Below are positions 10,537 to 22,125 of a stretch of DNA of 64,000 bases, piece after piece. How positions within the stretch are numbered: the first letter of the stretch is position 1; each line of letters starts with the position of its first letter. The position numbers and the translations under genes were made by a program. The notes beneath the pieces were generated by a model, which was given only the letters and a program-made list of their open reading frames with translations, ran no database searches and was not told where the DNA came from. The DNA comes from Laetiporus sulphureus 93-53 (lineage: Eukaryota > Basidiomycota > Agaricomycetes > Polyporales > Laetiporaceae): contig NW_024468573.1 in the NCBI RefSeq assembly GCF_001632365.1, positions 67,834-131,833 of the forward strand. Reading direction: 5' to 3'.

Positions 10537-13500
10537 CTACCTGAACTCCGCAAGCCTATTCTTGGTTGTCGTACCAACGTCCTCTTCCTTCTTGGATCCT
10601 CCTGAGCCGGCCCGTGCACAGCTGCTGCGATGAGAAGGTGGTCCTGTCTGCATCTCTTCCGTGAAAATAAGGCTCCTTCTCCCGGCCGCACGTAGATCCT
10701 GCTCGCACGCATCTCGCTTTGAGTCCCTCTGTCCGGAGCGCGGCCGCGGCTGCAGGGGCCGCTGCCGTCCGTCCAGAGTCACCGTGGTCTCCCTACGTCT
10801 CAGTGGTGTCTGCTTCTGTGCCTTTACGTCAGCGATCGCCCCGTCAGAATTAATTAAAAAATTTAGTACACTCACCCAACCGTTTGGCCGTGTCGTGCGC
10901 CCCCATTTTTCCCACCAGCCGTTCGCTACCTTGGCATTACGGCTCGCAATGTCTTGTGGGTCCAACAGCTCGTCCAATTCATCGGCATCCGCCGGGTCCT
11001 CATCCAGGATGATCGCTCCATTATGCGCTCGTTCTGCCGAGTCGTCTGGTGTCACGGGCCCGGGTGAAGAGCTCGTACTGCACACAGGCTGCGGTGATGC
11101 GTCTGCACATTCACTGTCACTCGTCACCTCTTCCCAGTCGCACTCCCCCAGTGTCCGCCGGAGATCAGGACCGAACTCCTGGTCCTCCTCCACCGCCAGT
11201 TCGTCATGCCGTCCGGGTGACGGTGTGTCGCGCACTAGCACCGTGCCAACTTCGTCATTGCCAATTGCCAAGTTGCGTTTGCCGAATGCCATATGTTCAA
11301 TAAGGCGTGGAATTGGCTTGATCGTTGAGGGGCTCGAAAGAACATCCGTACCAAAGTTGTCATCATCGTCGGTGGAGTCGTACTGTTCCGGTGGCTCCCT
11401 CGCTTGCAGCGGCGAGGACAGCTCCGGAGTGTCCCACCGCACCATAGATGGAGAGGGCGAGATGTACCCGTCCTCCTGCGTCACCGGGTCCAACACAGTC
11501 ATGAGCCCTTCATCGTCCTCGGGATACGGCACGTTCTCCTTGTCCTCTTCCAGGTGTGATGGGTCCGCAGCGGCTTCGCGGTCATGACACTGCCGGTCCA
11601 TCCCACCCGGTGGAGATGACGAAACAGCGCAGAAGAATCTCGACGATGAAGGTCCAGCGATTGGAATCTCGGGGCATGTTTCATCTTGCTTCTTCCGCTT
11701 GGCCGCCATATCTCGGTCCATCACTTCCGCTAACGTCCGTTTACCACTAGAACGGCCGGCCGTCGTATTTAACTTCACGCTAGGCTGGCCCTCGCGCGTG
11801 GCGGTCTGTGACAGAGCCCTCGACGGAGCATCCACCTTAACCTTCGGTGCTACAGGAGTGGGGGGCACACGTAAGACATTCGTCAAAAGAACGTTGATTA
11901 CTTCTCTGCGAAATGTCGGACTTACGGAAGAAACTCAGGATGCCTGCGTCAGGTTTCCCCGGCACTTTACGCCTCGCTTTGCCTCTATCTTTACCCGCCC
12001 TGTGCTGTGTTGACTGATTCATTGGAAGCGGCCTGAGAGCGCGTGGCGCGAACGTTGGGTTAATGTCTTCCATAGGCAGAAGACTGATAGGGCACGCGTC
12101 GCCTTCCGCAACACGCTTTGCTAACGACGCATCGAGGTTCCTGGAGCAGTGAAGAACGTTTGTCACGGCGCAGAACATGCCGAAAGCGCGCACAGCACTT
12201 ACGCTCCGACATATGCCTCCATCTCTTCATCCCATTGTTCGCCTTCGGGGAGATCCATCAAGTGCACGAGTCTTTCTTGCGTGGGATCGTACACTCTCTG
12301 ATACAAGAACACCTTCTCTGCCATTCGGAAGGCTTCGAGATACCCCTGTGGTATCTTCTTCTTGCCTTCCAGGCTCAACACGCGGATCACGTTCTCAACG
12401 GTCTTGTATTTCCGCAGAAGCGACCACGCCGTCTTCAACCCGATGCCATGAATGTTAGGAAGATAGTCGCACCCGCCCAAGATCGCCATATGACGAAACT
12501 GCACGTCCGACCAGCCAAACAAAGAAATCCCGCCAGAGGAGCCGGAAGCAAGGGAGGCGAAATCGTCACGCGAGATGCATGTGATCCTGCTCGCATCGAC
12601 GTCCATTTTGAGAAGCACTTTCCTGCATCCGAAGACAAGTAGGTCGGAATCCTCCGTAATTATTCCGTCGACGAGGCCGATGCGCTCAAGGTACGCCAGC
12701 TGCGCGTCGGCTTCGTACGGCGCGACGACGTATGGCACAGATTCTGCACGCAGTGCCTGCAACGTGGGCACCATGAGCGAGAGCACCAGGCAATAGCGAG
12801 GGAATCACCGACCTTGATGAGCTGATATGCCATTTGGGGCGTGACGTCGACGCACTTCGTGTAGTACTCACGAGCATCTCTGTGCTTGCCTTGGGCTGCC
12901 AGCGCATTGGCACGGGCGAGATTCTCATCACGCCGTTTCTTCCGGTCTGATTCGGTTCTCTGCTTTGCCGGGAGCGGACCTCCGTCGAAGACGACGTACG
13001 GTTGAATACGGTGATGTTGCAGCATGCGGACACGATGCATTGCGTAGTCGACATACCTAATAGCAACTTTGTCAGCATCGAAACGTCATGCTATGCGGCT
13101 GGCGGGGTGCACGCAGAGACATGTGAGCCGGCAGGCAGCCATGCCTCCTGCAACGAGCGTTTCCAAATCTGCCAGATCTGAATGGATCTCATCGGTTGCA
13201 TCCGCCCATCGGATAACTCCCGGAGGCCAACAAGCGAGATCGCATCCCCAAGCACGCTGCGTGATGTCGACGAGATCTCGTGGAGTCGTCAGTTTCCGTT
13301 CTTAGACACCTTCGCAGATGGTAGCGATATCAGCATCCTCATCGGGATGATTCGCGTCTTCCACGCGCAGCGTGTCAGACGGCCATGCCAAACAGCACTA
13401 GTATCATCGTTGAACGATAAGCTATGATAATTTGTGATTGGACGGGAAAAGGCTATCAGTCGAATAGCACGATCAAAGGTGCACGCTGCCGCACGTCGGA

Positions 13501-13943
13501 CTGTTCACCGTGCAGCCGTAGCTGGAACATCTGACGTGCGCTACCACACCATGCGGGTATACATGGAGGCGACTTTGATATTCGAAGCAGCCCAGTAGCC
13601 CCAAAACATAGAGTAAGGGAAGGTCATCCCCAACCAACCCCAACCATCCGTTTTGTCTGGACCGCTCGGCCATAGCAAATCCTCCAAATAAACTCTCATC
13701 TGCTGGATCCGCTCGAATGGCAAAATCCATTTTCAAAAGCCCAGTTCTACGATCTGCATTCCGAAAGCGTTGGTGTACGTACTTTGTTGTAGGTTTCTTC
13801 GTCGCTAACTCCGGCGCACATCCGCAGATCCCTTTGTGTAGCCACACGTATGCGTCCACGGCAAGGGTTTGTCCGGCGAAATATGACAGTGGTCGCTGGA
13901 CCTGAATGTCCCTCATGAGAGGCAGAAGACCTGTGATGCCCAT
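10537..13943 (-). CDS. EXO1: Exonuclease 1 (XPG/Rad2 family 5'-3' exonuclease)
   Basis: Acts in mismatch repair and double-strand-break end resection. The ATG at 13941-13943 opens MGITGLLPLMRDIQ, the N-terminal helical gateway of the family, with LAVDAYVWLHKG (first acidic metal ligand). Across an unusually long first intron the frame resumes at YVDYAMHRV, then PYVVFDGGPLPAKQ, VVAPYEADAQLAYL and GIITEDSDLLVFG (catalytic acids), GCDYLPNIHGIGLKTAW (helix-two-turn-helix) and the EXO1-type region PQGYLEAFRMAEKVFLYQ. The remaining about 500 residues are disordered, acidic and Ser-rich, with a basic segment AAKRKKQ that may be a nuclear signal and a GILSFF stretch resembling a PCNA/MutS-binding motif. 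The stop is at 10537. Exon 1 is 13783-13943 and exon 2 starts at 13056. Confidence 0.93.
13057..13782 (-). other. Long first intron of EXO1 (726 bp)
   Basis: Bounded by GTACGT at the 5' end and TTAG at the 3' end; splicing joins PTTK to YVDYA exactly where EXO1 homologues are continuous. It is over ten times longer than neighbouring introns. Inside, on the same strand, is a 60-codon open frame (13541-13723) rich in Trp/Tyr/Met that I could not identify. Confidence 0.6.
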
Positions 13944-14919
13944 GGTGTTTGCTCGCGAAAAGAGCCTCGATGCAGAAGGTGCGACGTCTCAAAACGTCTC
14001 GAGTCGTGATTCTTGTGAAGCGCGTCGCGGATGTTACCACATGTGCTGGACTATGAGTGCCAGGATAGTAAAAGCAGACAGTTCCAGACAGGTAGGAGTG
14101 TGTCTCGCACACTGTAGAGGAAAGCGAAGAGCAAGCGAGAAGTGGCAGAGAGCTGTCGGCGTGGTGGACATGTCACTTTGGCTGCGAACAAGCGCGTCGT
14201 GTCACTACTGTCACGTCCCCAGAAAATGTAACACGTGATCGCGTACGCGTCGTGTATACGCGTTTTTGCACTTTCCCACGAGGCCTCTCAACCTGACATC
14301 TTTACCACAACCTCGATTTTTACGGCCTCCCTTAGATGAAAACATCGCCAATCTTTCTTGGAGCATATTGGGAGCTTTCCATCGTATTATGGTCAATTTA
14401 GGGCGGGGCGAGTTTCCACGAGGGCACCAACGGGATAGCGGCGCGGCACGGTGGCGGCCTTAGTGCGCCGGTTCGGGTAGCGCACATCGTTGAACCACAC
14501 CATTATGTACACTTCAAGAACAACATCTGTGTACGCAGGGTTTGGCCATGGTGTTGGTTGCAGCATTCTCCGTGGGTCATGGTGTCTATCCCGTCGACCG
14601 TATCTGCTTTGGCATTCATCGCATTCACTTCGTCGACGCGTCGCAGTCGATACATAAAGCGATACCGTAACCGTTGATTTCTCATTAGCCAAAAGCTGCT
14701 GACTTCGAGAGATTGTTGCGGTGTGAAGCCGTGGTACTGGTTTAGCGTTCCTCAACGAGCCCACAAGCAAGAAACTGATGCCAGAGATACAGAGATACAG
14801 ATTTGCGATGTACAATTCCGCAATACAGAGTTATGAAAGGCCTTGGTGCTACAATGGTAACGGTTGAACGTGTACCTGCTAACGACAATGTTGAAATGTG
14901 GCTATGCTATGCTCAGTCT
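13944..14919. other. Intergenic stretch upstream of EXO1
   Basis: Promoter region of EXO1 and 3' side of the dioxygenase gene. Apart from ACGCGT boxes (14245, 14258, 14636) and a CACGTG at 14232-14237 nothing is recognisable. Confidence 0.4.
14245..14263. promoter_or_regulatory. Paired ACGCGT sites upstream of EXO1
   Basis: ACGCGT occurs at 14245-14250 and 14258-14263, about 300-320 bp before the EXO1 start, with a third at 14636-14641. This matches the MBF core site of yeasts and mirrors the pair before the RAD51C-like gene. Regulatory role is inferred. Confidence 0.4.
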
Positions 14920-16299
14920 TCACAGTCTACCAGAAAGCTTCTGCGCTCTCTCCTGTGCGAACTGCTCTCGGGCAGCTTGCGCCTCCTCATTGGGCACCAA
15001 GATGAAGTCGAATTGCAGAAGCTTGAACGATTCACCCTGCGGGAAACCACGCTTCCGAGCTTCGGCCTCATCATGGATGTCTTGCAGCGTCTGGATGCTC
15101 ATAAGCAATCGTCGCAAGACCGGAATGCTAGCATTGAACTCACGACCACCAGAGACTTCTTCACGCCAAACACAGCATCACTGCTCAGGTACTGGTCACC
15201 CTCTGGGTACAGGGCAGTCGTGAGCGTGTTGTATCCTGGTGCCTCGATCATCAAGTGTAGGTGGTTCGGACGCATGTTGTGACGTTGCAGCTTCAAAAGC
15301 ATTTCCCCCACTGGACCCTGAACGAATAAATATGAGTAAGAGCTGTCACAATGTCTAGCTTTTCACTAACATCACCCGGGATAGGATAGGCAACTGGAAC
15401 TACCGCCCGATATTCGTACCGGCCGTCCTTGTCGGTCTTGAGACGTCCTCGGCAATCAGGCTTGTCTCTGTTCGTGTACTGAGTATCATAATATCCTGAA
15501 TGAGAAATTCGCTAGTAAGTATTTCGTGAGGTCTTGCAAAGGTGATAACTGACCCTGAGCATCTGTCTCCCAAGTCTCGATGATAGCACCAGGGATCGGC
15601 GTTCCGTCGGTGCTGAGCACGCGACCTTCGACATACAGGTATTCTCCCTTGCCTTCCGATGCTATCGACTCGCCGGCCTCCACTGCAGCGGATACGGGTT
15701 ATCACAAGCACGCATTGCATACGATGACAACACTTACAATCTGGCGCGTCGTCGGTAAAGAAGGGCCCAAGAACGCTACTCTCCGTACCCCCACTAATGG
15801 GCGGGTTGTTGATCGCGTCCACCAGAGCGGATATACCAATGATATCCGAGAGGAGGATGAACTCCTGGCGAATCGGCGTGCACTTCTGGCCAACTCGTGT
15901 GAGGAAGTGGATCGCAGTCATCCATTCGTCTGTGGTGAGACTGATTATAGTCAGCATTGGCGCTTCCTTGTAATGCCAAAAGGGCAGGTACCTTGTCTCT
16001 TTCACGAATCTGTGCAGGTGAGTGACCAGACTCCTTAACAAGAACTTGTGGCGCCTACAACACAGTTTAGTCTTATGCCTTCATACTTGAAACACGCTCA
16101 GAGCACGCACGGATCGGGCGTCAGTTCAATCAGTTTCATCAGGTTGTCGGTGATCAGCTCCGGTCCATCTGGATACTGTCCATGCCATGTTCAGTCCATC
16201 ACTGTCTAAGGCACGAAACCGACGACATCATACCGGGAGGAAGAACGATGGAGGCGGGATACCATTCGACACCGCCTTCTGTGGTATGGGTGTAGCCAT
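14920..16299 (-). CDS. Intradiol ring-cleavage dioxygenase (catechol/hydroxyquinol 1,2-dioxygenase type)
   Basis: Fe(III) enzyme that opens aromatic rings between adjacent hydroxyls, feeding lignin-derived aromatics into the beta-ketoadipate route. The multi-exon model starts at ATG 16297-16299 (MATPIPQKAVSNG). The N-terminal helical dimerisation domain reads LTTDEWMTAIHFLTRVGQKC and SALVDAINN, then SSVLGPFFTDDAPD. The catalytic barrel has GRVLSTDGTPIPGAIIETWETDAQG, YDTQY (Tyr ligand), GRYEYRAVVPVAYPIPGDGPVG (second Tyr ligand) and RPNHLHLMIEAPGY (both His ligands). The N-terminal domain indicates the catechol/hydroxyquinol class rather than protocatechuate dioxygenase; substrate is not decided. 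Cytosolic. The intron with donor GTTAGT after PGD restores the conserved GDGPVG. Confidence 0.92.
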
Positions 16300-17324
16300 C
16301 TTGCGGTCGAACGGGTGAGAGGGGTCAGGAGGGTATGAAGTCAAGTACGGTACGTGCTGCTACCTGCTCTATTTAACTCGGCCTGCTCCTGTGCGATGCG
16401 ATCTTATGGCGGATAGTAACGAGAAGTGCTCGACCGCATGAGGAAAACGATCAGGATCATCAGGCCTGCTGGGCCGGCCAAGTGAGACTGTGCCGCCGCA
16501 GTCTCCTTCTCTTCTCTGAGCAGGTGACGACCGTATGATCACTTTTCATCAAAGCGCTGACGCATCGCCACGTTTGCAACGTCAAACGCCATCGCCGACT
16601 TACGCCTAATCTGCCACCACTACACAAGTATAGCAAGTGCCAAACTACACATACTCTGGCCCTTTCACTAGCGAAACTAGCTCGTTTTCGTTCACCATCA
16701 AGTGCGACTATCGCGGTACACAATTGCATACTTTCCATTGCCCGCATCCAAAGAATGATTCCCCACAAAACGCGATCTGGCACATCAATATTGCCGGTAT
16801 CGTTCAGTCATCAGAATAGCGCATAAAGCATTAGGCAGCAACCGTAGGTGGGTCCAGCGCGGTATCTTTCTTCAACAAGAAGCCATTCTCACCGAGAGGG
16901 AGAATATAGATTCTCCTTTTCTGGTGCTCCGCCACACACGCTCTCATTATATGGCTTTGCTGCGCATGTAGGAGCAGGCCGTGCATCGGATGTCGAGGCT
17001 TTGGAGTGAGTTGCCTCTGTAATGCTGCCATCAGCTATCGTATAAAGCATTTGTCGTCGTCAGTCAGCTGAACCACGACGCAGGTACGCGCTGACAGAGC
17101 TGATTAAGCACGTGATTGCGATTATGGAAAAGAGCTTCCATAGGCTTCGGAAATGAGCCGCACATTTGGAAGATGGGGTCGCTATTCAGCAAAGGTAACA
17201 GTATGTGGAGGTAGAACGGGACTGGGACAGGCAGGCATGGTTCACGGGACGTCGATGATGACGGCTGATAATCTTGAACACCAGCATCGGTCGCCATGAG
17301 TAAATATAACATCTATGGGGACCG
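16300..17324. other. Intergenic stretch, no gene seen
   Basis: Holds the dioxygenase promoter and the downstream region of the first epoxide-hydrolase gene. Short frames only. Confidence 0.4.
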
Positions 17325-18547
17325 TTACTCGGATGCCTTGACCTGCATCTTGTGAGCGACGTCGACGAAGGAAGCTGACTCAGAATACTCACCTCTGACA
17401 AGAACCTTTCCAAGAGTGCCATCACCTTCTCGGGCTGCTCCTGTTGAATCCAGTGACCCGCTTCATCAACCATAATAACATCTTCCTCGCGCATTTTGCT
17501 GCATGCCTCAGACATCATCTTCTCCAGCGCACCCGGTGTCTGGTACATGCCCCAGTCCTGCTTCCCAGAGATGAACGTAGCCGGCACTTCAACAACCTTG
17601 CCTGCGAACACCCCCAGCTCGTCGTAGAACTCGGGCCGGAAAGACCTGTACCAATTCAATCCGCCTTGAAAACCGGTGCGCTTGTACTCCTTGGCATACA
17701 CCGCCAGCTCATCGTCAGTAAGCCAGCGATTGCGAGCGATTTCATCTGCATTGGGCGCATGAGGGGCTACTGCCTCTGGCATTGTGGATGCGAGCGGCAT
17801 CATGTAATAGTGAGGCAGTTTCGCTAGCTCAGATGGCTCCTCCGACGCAAGCGGATGCGGGTCGTTATGACGCCAGTCGGCGCTCTTCATGTGGAAATAT
17901 GCCCGAAGGAAGGCGTGAATACCCTGAGGTGCATTCGACATGTCGTAAGCCGCATCCGGACCTGCAAAGTATGGAATGTAGTATTTTCTAGGAGGATCTA
18001 GCTTTGCCAACTGCTCTCGACGATCAGCAGAAAAGATGGATGGAAAAGTCTCTGACAGATTGACAGAATCGGTGGTAAATGGAAGAGTGGGTGGGCCTTG
18101 GAATGGCATAGACATGAGAACCACGGATCGAAAGACGTCAGGGCGGATGAGCACACAGAGTGCTGCTATGTGCGCGCCCAGGTCATGGCCTATCACGCCT
18201 GCGACGGTACGATGACCCAAGGCAAAGGTTAGGGCGATGACGTCGCGGACGATGTTGATTTTCCTGTACGGATTCACATCGTCTTCAAACCGTACTTGGC
18301 GATCAGGTCCGACTTGACTAGTGGTACGCCCGAAACCTCTGTTATCAGGCGCGACGACGTGATACCCTAGCTGAGATATGGGCATGATCAACTTGCGCCA
18401 TGAAAAAGCGAGCTCGGGGAAGCCATGAATCAGAATGATCAGAGGGGAGGAAGGCATGCCTGCCTCTAGGATGTGCATGTTGAGATCGTTCACCAATAGC
18501 ACGTTGGACTTGACGCCGACAGGAAGGCTGGCGAGATAGGTGTCCAT
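17325..18547 (-). CDS. Epoxide-hydrolase-like alpha/beta-hydrolase, intact copy
   Basis: ATG at 18545-18547 (MDTYLASLPVGV). The alpha/beta-hydrolase fold shows the oxyanion motif HGFPELAFSWR, then VVAPDNRGFGRT, the nucleophile elbow GVIGHDLGAHIAAL with Asp as nucleophile, a cap with PHYYMMPL and GGLNWYRSF (candidate lid tyrosines), SGKQDWGMYQ (charge-relay acid) and AGHWIQQEQPEKV (catalytic His). This Asp/Asp/His layout with cap tyrosines is that of soluble epoxide hydrolases; haloalkane or fluoroacetate dehalogenases are the alternatives. A small last intron brings the frame to a short tail ending KASE and TAA at 17325-17327. About 400 residues. Tandem with a second, frameshifted copy 1 kb away. 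Confidence 0.88.
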
Positions 18548-19310
18548 GTTTCGCTTCAATCTAGGATGGCTAAGGTACAGTCAGAAATCTCGCATATCGA
18601 GTGGATGGGAATATAGTGAGTTTGCACTTCGCTCGACCCGAGCCGGGAACGCCGCCAGCGACACAGGCAGACAGATTGGGAATCACAAATAACACCGATC
18701 TTACTCACATTAGCACCAAGCTTCTGCTTTCATGGATTCTTTGCACAACACTGAGTGCATAGGAGGCGAAGGATGGTAAGCGCTTCGATAATCAATAGCC
18801 TATGTACCCACGAAAGTGGGGGTCCCAAATAGAAAAGAACACACATGCTAGAGGCACCGCAGAATGAGCGCAGTTCATCCATTTTCGCCACAGTGCGTCA
18901 TCGAGCGAATACCAAGAGTAACCGAGCTTTCGCTTCTAAAGTTGCAGCTGTGAATCACTTAGCAGAGTGATCTCGTTTCAAACTCCAGGTATGAAAGGCA
19001 AGAAAGCTGTGAGACTACGTAGAGCTTCCCGTAAGAGATATCGCAGCATAGCATGTTTAAGTGAAATAAGAATGATTTTCCGCCGCTATGGAGCACCTCA
19101 ACACGACGACCCGAGAATAGTTTGAATCAGTGCATTGTGAGGTCGGGAATGATGCATCCAGTAGAGGTTGAGATCGACTCGGAATGCCGCGCATAGATCT
19201 CGGGCGGTTCCGAGCTGATAGATTCACCACCGCACTGTTCTACAACTTCACGCTAAATTGCGCGTGGTATGGACATTACAAGCAGCGGTCAGATTAGATA
19301 GTACCATGGT
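17325..19310 (-). repeat. Tandem duplication, unit A
   Basis: The intact hydrolase gene plus its upstream flank. Matching blocks outside the coding part include the leader around 18640-18720 (with 20940-21010), the stretch 18761-18905 (with 21313-21450) and 19240-19302 (with 21715-21890). The duplication therefore covered gene and promoter, not just an exon. Confidence 0.7.
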
Positions 19311-19532
19311 TGGCCCCCATTATGTAAAATTTCTCGTATACAGATCATGTATAACAATTCGACCAAATCACTTCAAGCTTCTAGGAATAGGTACGCAAAA
19401 CGTGAGGAGGACAGCCGTCAGAAAACTTCCGAGTGAGATCGGACCTGTACTCCATTGAAGCGAACAGTCTTCGAGGTGAATGGACTTGGCAACGGGTGTT
19501 CGAGATGAGTGAACGTGCATATACTAAGACCA

Positions 19533-20754
19533 TTACTCGGACACCTTGACCTGCACTTCGTGAGCGACGTCGATGAAGGAAGCTGACTCAGAATACTCAC
19601 CTCTGATAAGAACCTCTCCAAAAGCGTGATCACCTTCTCGGGCTGCTCCTGTTGAACCAAGTGACCCGCTCCGTCGACCAGAAGAACATCTTTTTCGCGC
19701 ATCCTGCTGCATGCCTCAGTTTTCATCTTCTCTAATGCACCCGGCATCTGGTACACGCCCCAATCCTGCTTTCCAGATATGAACATCGCTGATACCGCAA
19801 TAACTTTGCCTGCGAACACCCCCAACTCGTCGTAAAACTCGGGCTGGAAAGACCTGTACCCATTTAATGCGCCCTGAAAGCCGGTGCGCCCGTATTCCTC
19901 GGCATACACCGCCAACTCCTCATCAGTGAGCCAGCGACTGCGAGCTATTTCATCCGCATTGGGCGCGTGCGGGGCTACGGCCTCTGGCATTGTGGCTGCA
20001 AGCGGCATCATGTAATAGTGAGGCAGTTTCGCCAGCTCGAATGGTTCCGCCGTCGCAAGCGGACGCGGGTCGTTATGGCGCCAATCGGCGCTCTTCATGT
20101 GGAAGTATGCCCGAAGGAAGGCGTGAATACCCTGAGGTGCATTCGACATGTCGTAAGCCGCATCCCGACCTGCAAAGTACGGGATGTAATATTTTCTAGG
20201 AGAATCTAGCTTTGCCAATTGTTCCCGACGATCAGCAGAGAAGGTGGATAGAATGTTCTGTGACATATCGAGAGGATTATCGCCAAATCGAAGGGAAGGT
20301 GGGCCTTGGAATGGCATAGACATGGGGATAACGGATCGGAAAACGTCAGGACGGATGAGCGCACAAAGTGCCGCTGTGGTGGAGCCCATGTCATGGCCTA
20401 TCACGGCTGCGACGGCGCGATGACCCAAAGCAAAGTTAGAACGATGATGTCGCGGACGATGTTTATCTTTCTGTACGGATTCACGTCGTCTTCAAACCGT
20501 ACTTGACGATCAGGTCCGACTCGACTAGTGGTACGTCCGAAACCTCTATTATCAGGCGCGACGACGTGATACCCTAGCTGAGATATGGGCACCATCACCT
20601 TGCGCCATGAAAAAGCGAGCTCGGGGAAGCCATGAAGCAGAATGACTAGAGGGGAGGAACGTGCGCCTGCTTCTAAGACATGCATATTGAGGTCGTTTAC
20701 CGGTAGCATGTGGGACTTAATACCGGCAGGAAGGCTGGCCAGATAGGTGTCCAT
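19533..20754 (-). pseudogene. Epoxide-hydrolase-like gene, second copy with a 1-nt frameshift
   Basis: Begins at ATG 20752-20754 (MDTYLASLPAGI) and follows the intact copy closely through HGFPELAFSWR, VVAPDNRGFGRT and NPYRKINIVRD. Around 20434-20437 one base is missing relative to the intact copy, so the frame leaves the protein just before the nucleophile elbow. From there a second frame carries on GHRAVAAVIGHDMGSTTAAL, the cap, SGKQDWGVYQ and HLVQQEQPEKV to a tail ending KVSE and TAA at 19533-19535. All catalytic positions except the elbow neighbour His remain readable, and there is no other break, so the loss is recent or a sequencing error. A tiny unannotated intron could not repair it with good splice sites. 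Confidence 0.8.
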
Positions 20755-21048
20755 ATTTCGCTTCAACCTAGGGAGGCCAAGAGATAGTTAGAGACCCTCG
20801 CACATCCAGTAAATGGAAATATAGTGATTCTGGGCTTCGCTCCCGTTTGAGTAGGAAAGTGAATGCACCATCATTCTTCCTCCTTTTGCTGGGGTGGGCT
20901 TCTCAGACAGTCTGGGCATTGCATGTGCCCTCCAACAGGATCCAAGCCCTGAACGCCGCCAGCGACACAGGCAGACAGATTGGGAATCGCAAATAGCACC
21001 TATCTCACTCACTTCAGCGCGAAGTTTCTGATACTATATGTTGAGATC

Positions 21049-21191
21049 TGTACTCTTAGCCTCAGCCGTACTATGGTGGAACGGACTATATTACCTGTAC
21101 TCTCTTAGCCTGCAAAGCAAGTCAATAAGTACAGAGCTGTAGCTACAGGGCCCGATCAACTCACCTCAGCCGTACTGTGGTGGAACGAACT
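21049..21191. repeat. Short imperfect direct repeats
   Basis: CCTCAGCCGTACT followed by a near-identical TGGTGGAACG block occurs at 21061-21087 and again at 21165-21191, and a TGTACTC..TTAGCCT block at about 21049 and 21099. This lies inside sequence present in unit B but not in unit A, so it is probably an insertion or local expansion after the duplication. Confidence 0.5.
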
Positions 21192-22125
21192 GGGGGAAGT
21201 TGAACGGCGAGGATGCGATATATATGAGGCAGGCTTGTGTTATGTAACCCGTCTTATTCGCGATTCACCGCGCTGCCACACTATGAACGGCATGCGCTAT
21301 ACCACATGTGCAGGAGGCGAAGGATTGTAGCGCCTCGATAATCAAAGCCTATGTGGCCGAGTTTCAAATAAGAAAGAACACATACATGGAGGCACCTCAT
21401 AGTAATTGCAATTCATCCATTTTCGACGCAGTGCGTCAGCGAGTGAGCTTTTGCTTCAAAGGTTGCAGCTGTCAAATACTCACTGGCAAAGTACTTGGAC
21501 CGGTTTGCAACTCCAAGAGCACTTTGATACTACGTAGAACTTCTGGTCAGAGATATTGCAGCATAACATTATAATGATTTTCCGCTGCTATAAGGTACCT
21601 CAGCACGACTCGAGAACGAGTGAAAACAGTCGATTGGAGGTTGGGAACATGATGCTGGTGGCAGTGGTAGTAGATCTAGGGCGCTGCTGAGCTGTAGCAT
21701 CGTGTGACCGCCATACTGTTCTACGACTTCACGATAACCTGGCCGTCGCTCTCAACGTCGTAAGAGTTCCGGAGTAGTGAACAATTTGGAGGGTGCTCAT
21801 AGCCAGAGCACGGCCGCGCAAACAGCGGCTGGGCCCATACTAGTCGCGTGTGGACATTACAAGCCCGGGCGGGTAGATTAGATAGTACTTCGCCAGTCTG
21901 TTGGTTGTCGCTAGTAGTATCCATTCTCTCGGTCACTGCTGCATCGTGTCTGCACATCATATTCTCTGCCAATACTTAGCCTGAGGTTCACGCTAAGAAA
22001 TACCAAGCGAGTCATAAGGAAGAGTCGAGGGAGTTCCTCGGATTGTAGCTGCTTAGAGTACGTCCTGAGAATGGCGTGATTACTTGCGTCATGAATGCTC
22101 ACAAACATTCTGAGCCAGAAGCATC

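Larger units (their letters stand above)
19533..21900 (-). repeat. Tandem duplication, unit B
   Basis: Second copy of the hydrolase gene with its upstream flank. Compared with unit A it carries extra sequence at about 20840-20935 and 21040-21190, which accounts for its greater length. Confidence 0.7.

Noticed and set aside
10661..11587. 308-codon Ser-rich plus-strand frame
   Set aside because: Antisense of the EXO1 tail; the EXO1 frame is continuous with the nuclease domain by good splice sites.
14803..15282. 159-codon plus-strand frame
   Set aside because: Antisense of the dioxygenase C-terminal exons, whose metal-ligand motifs fix the true strand.
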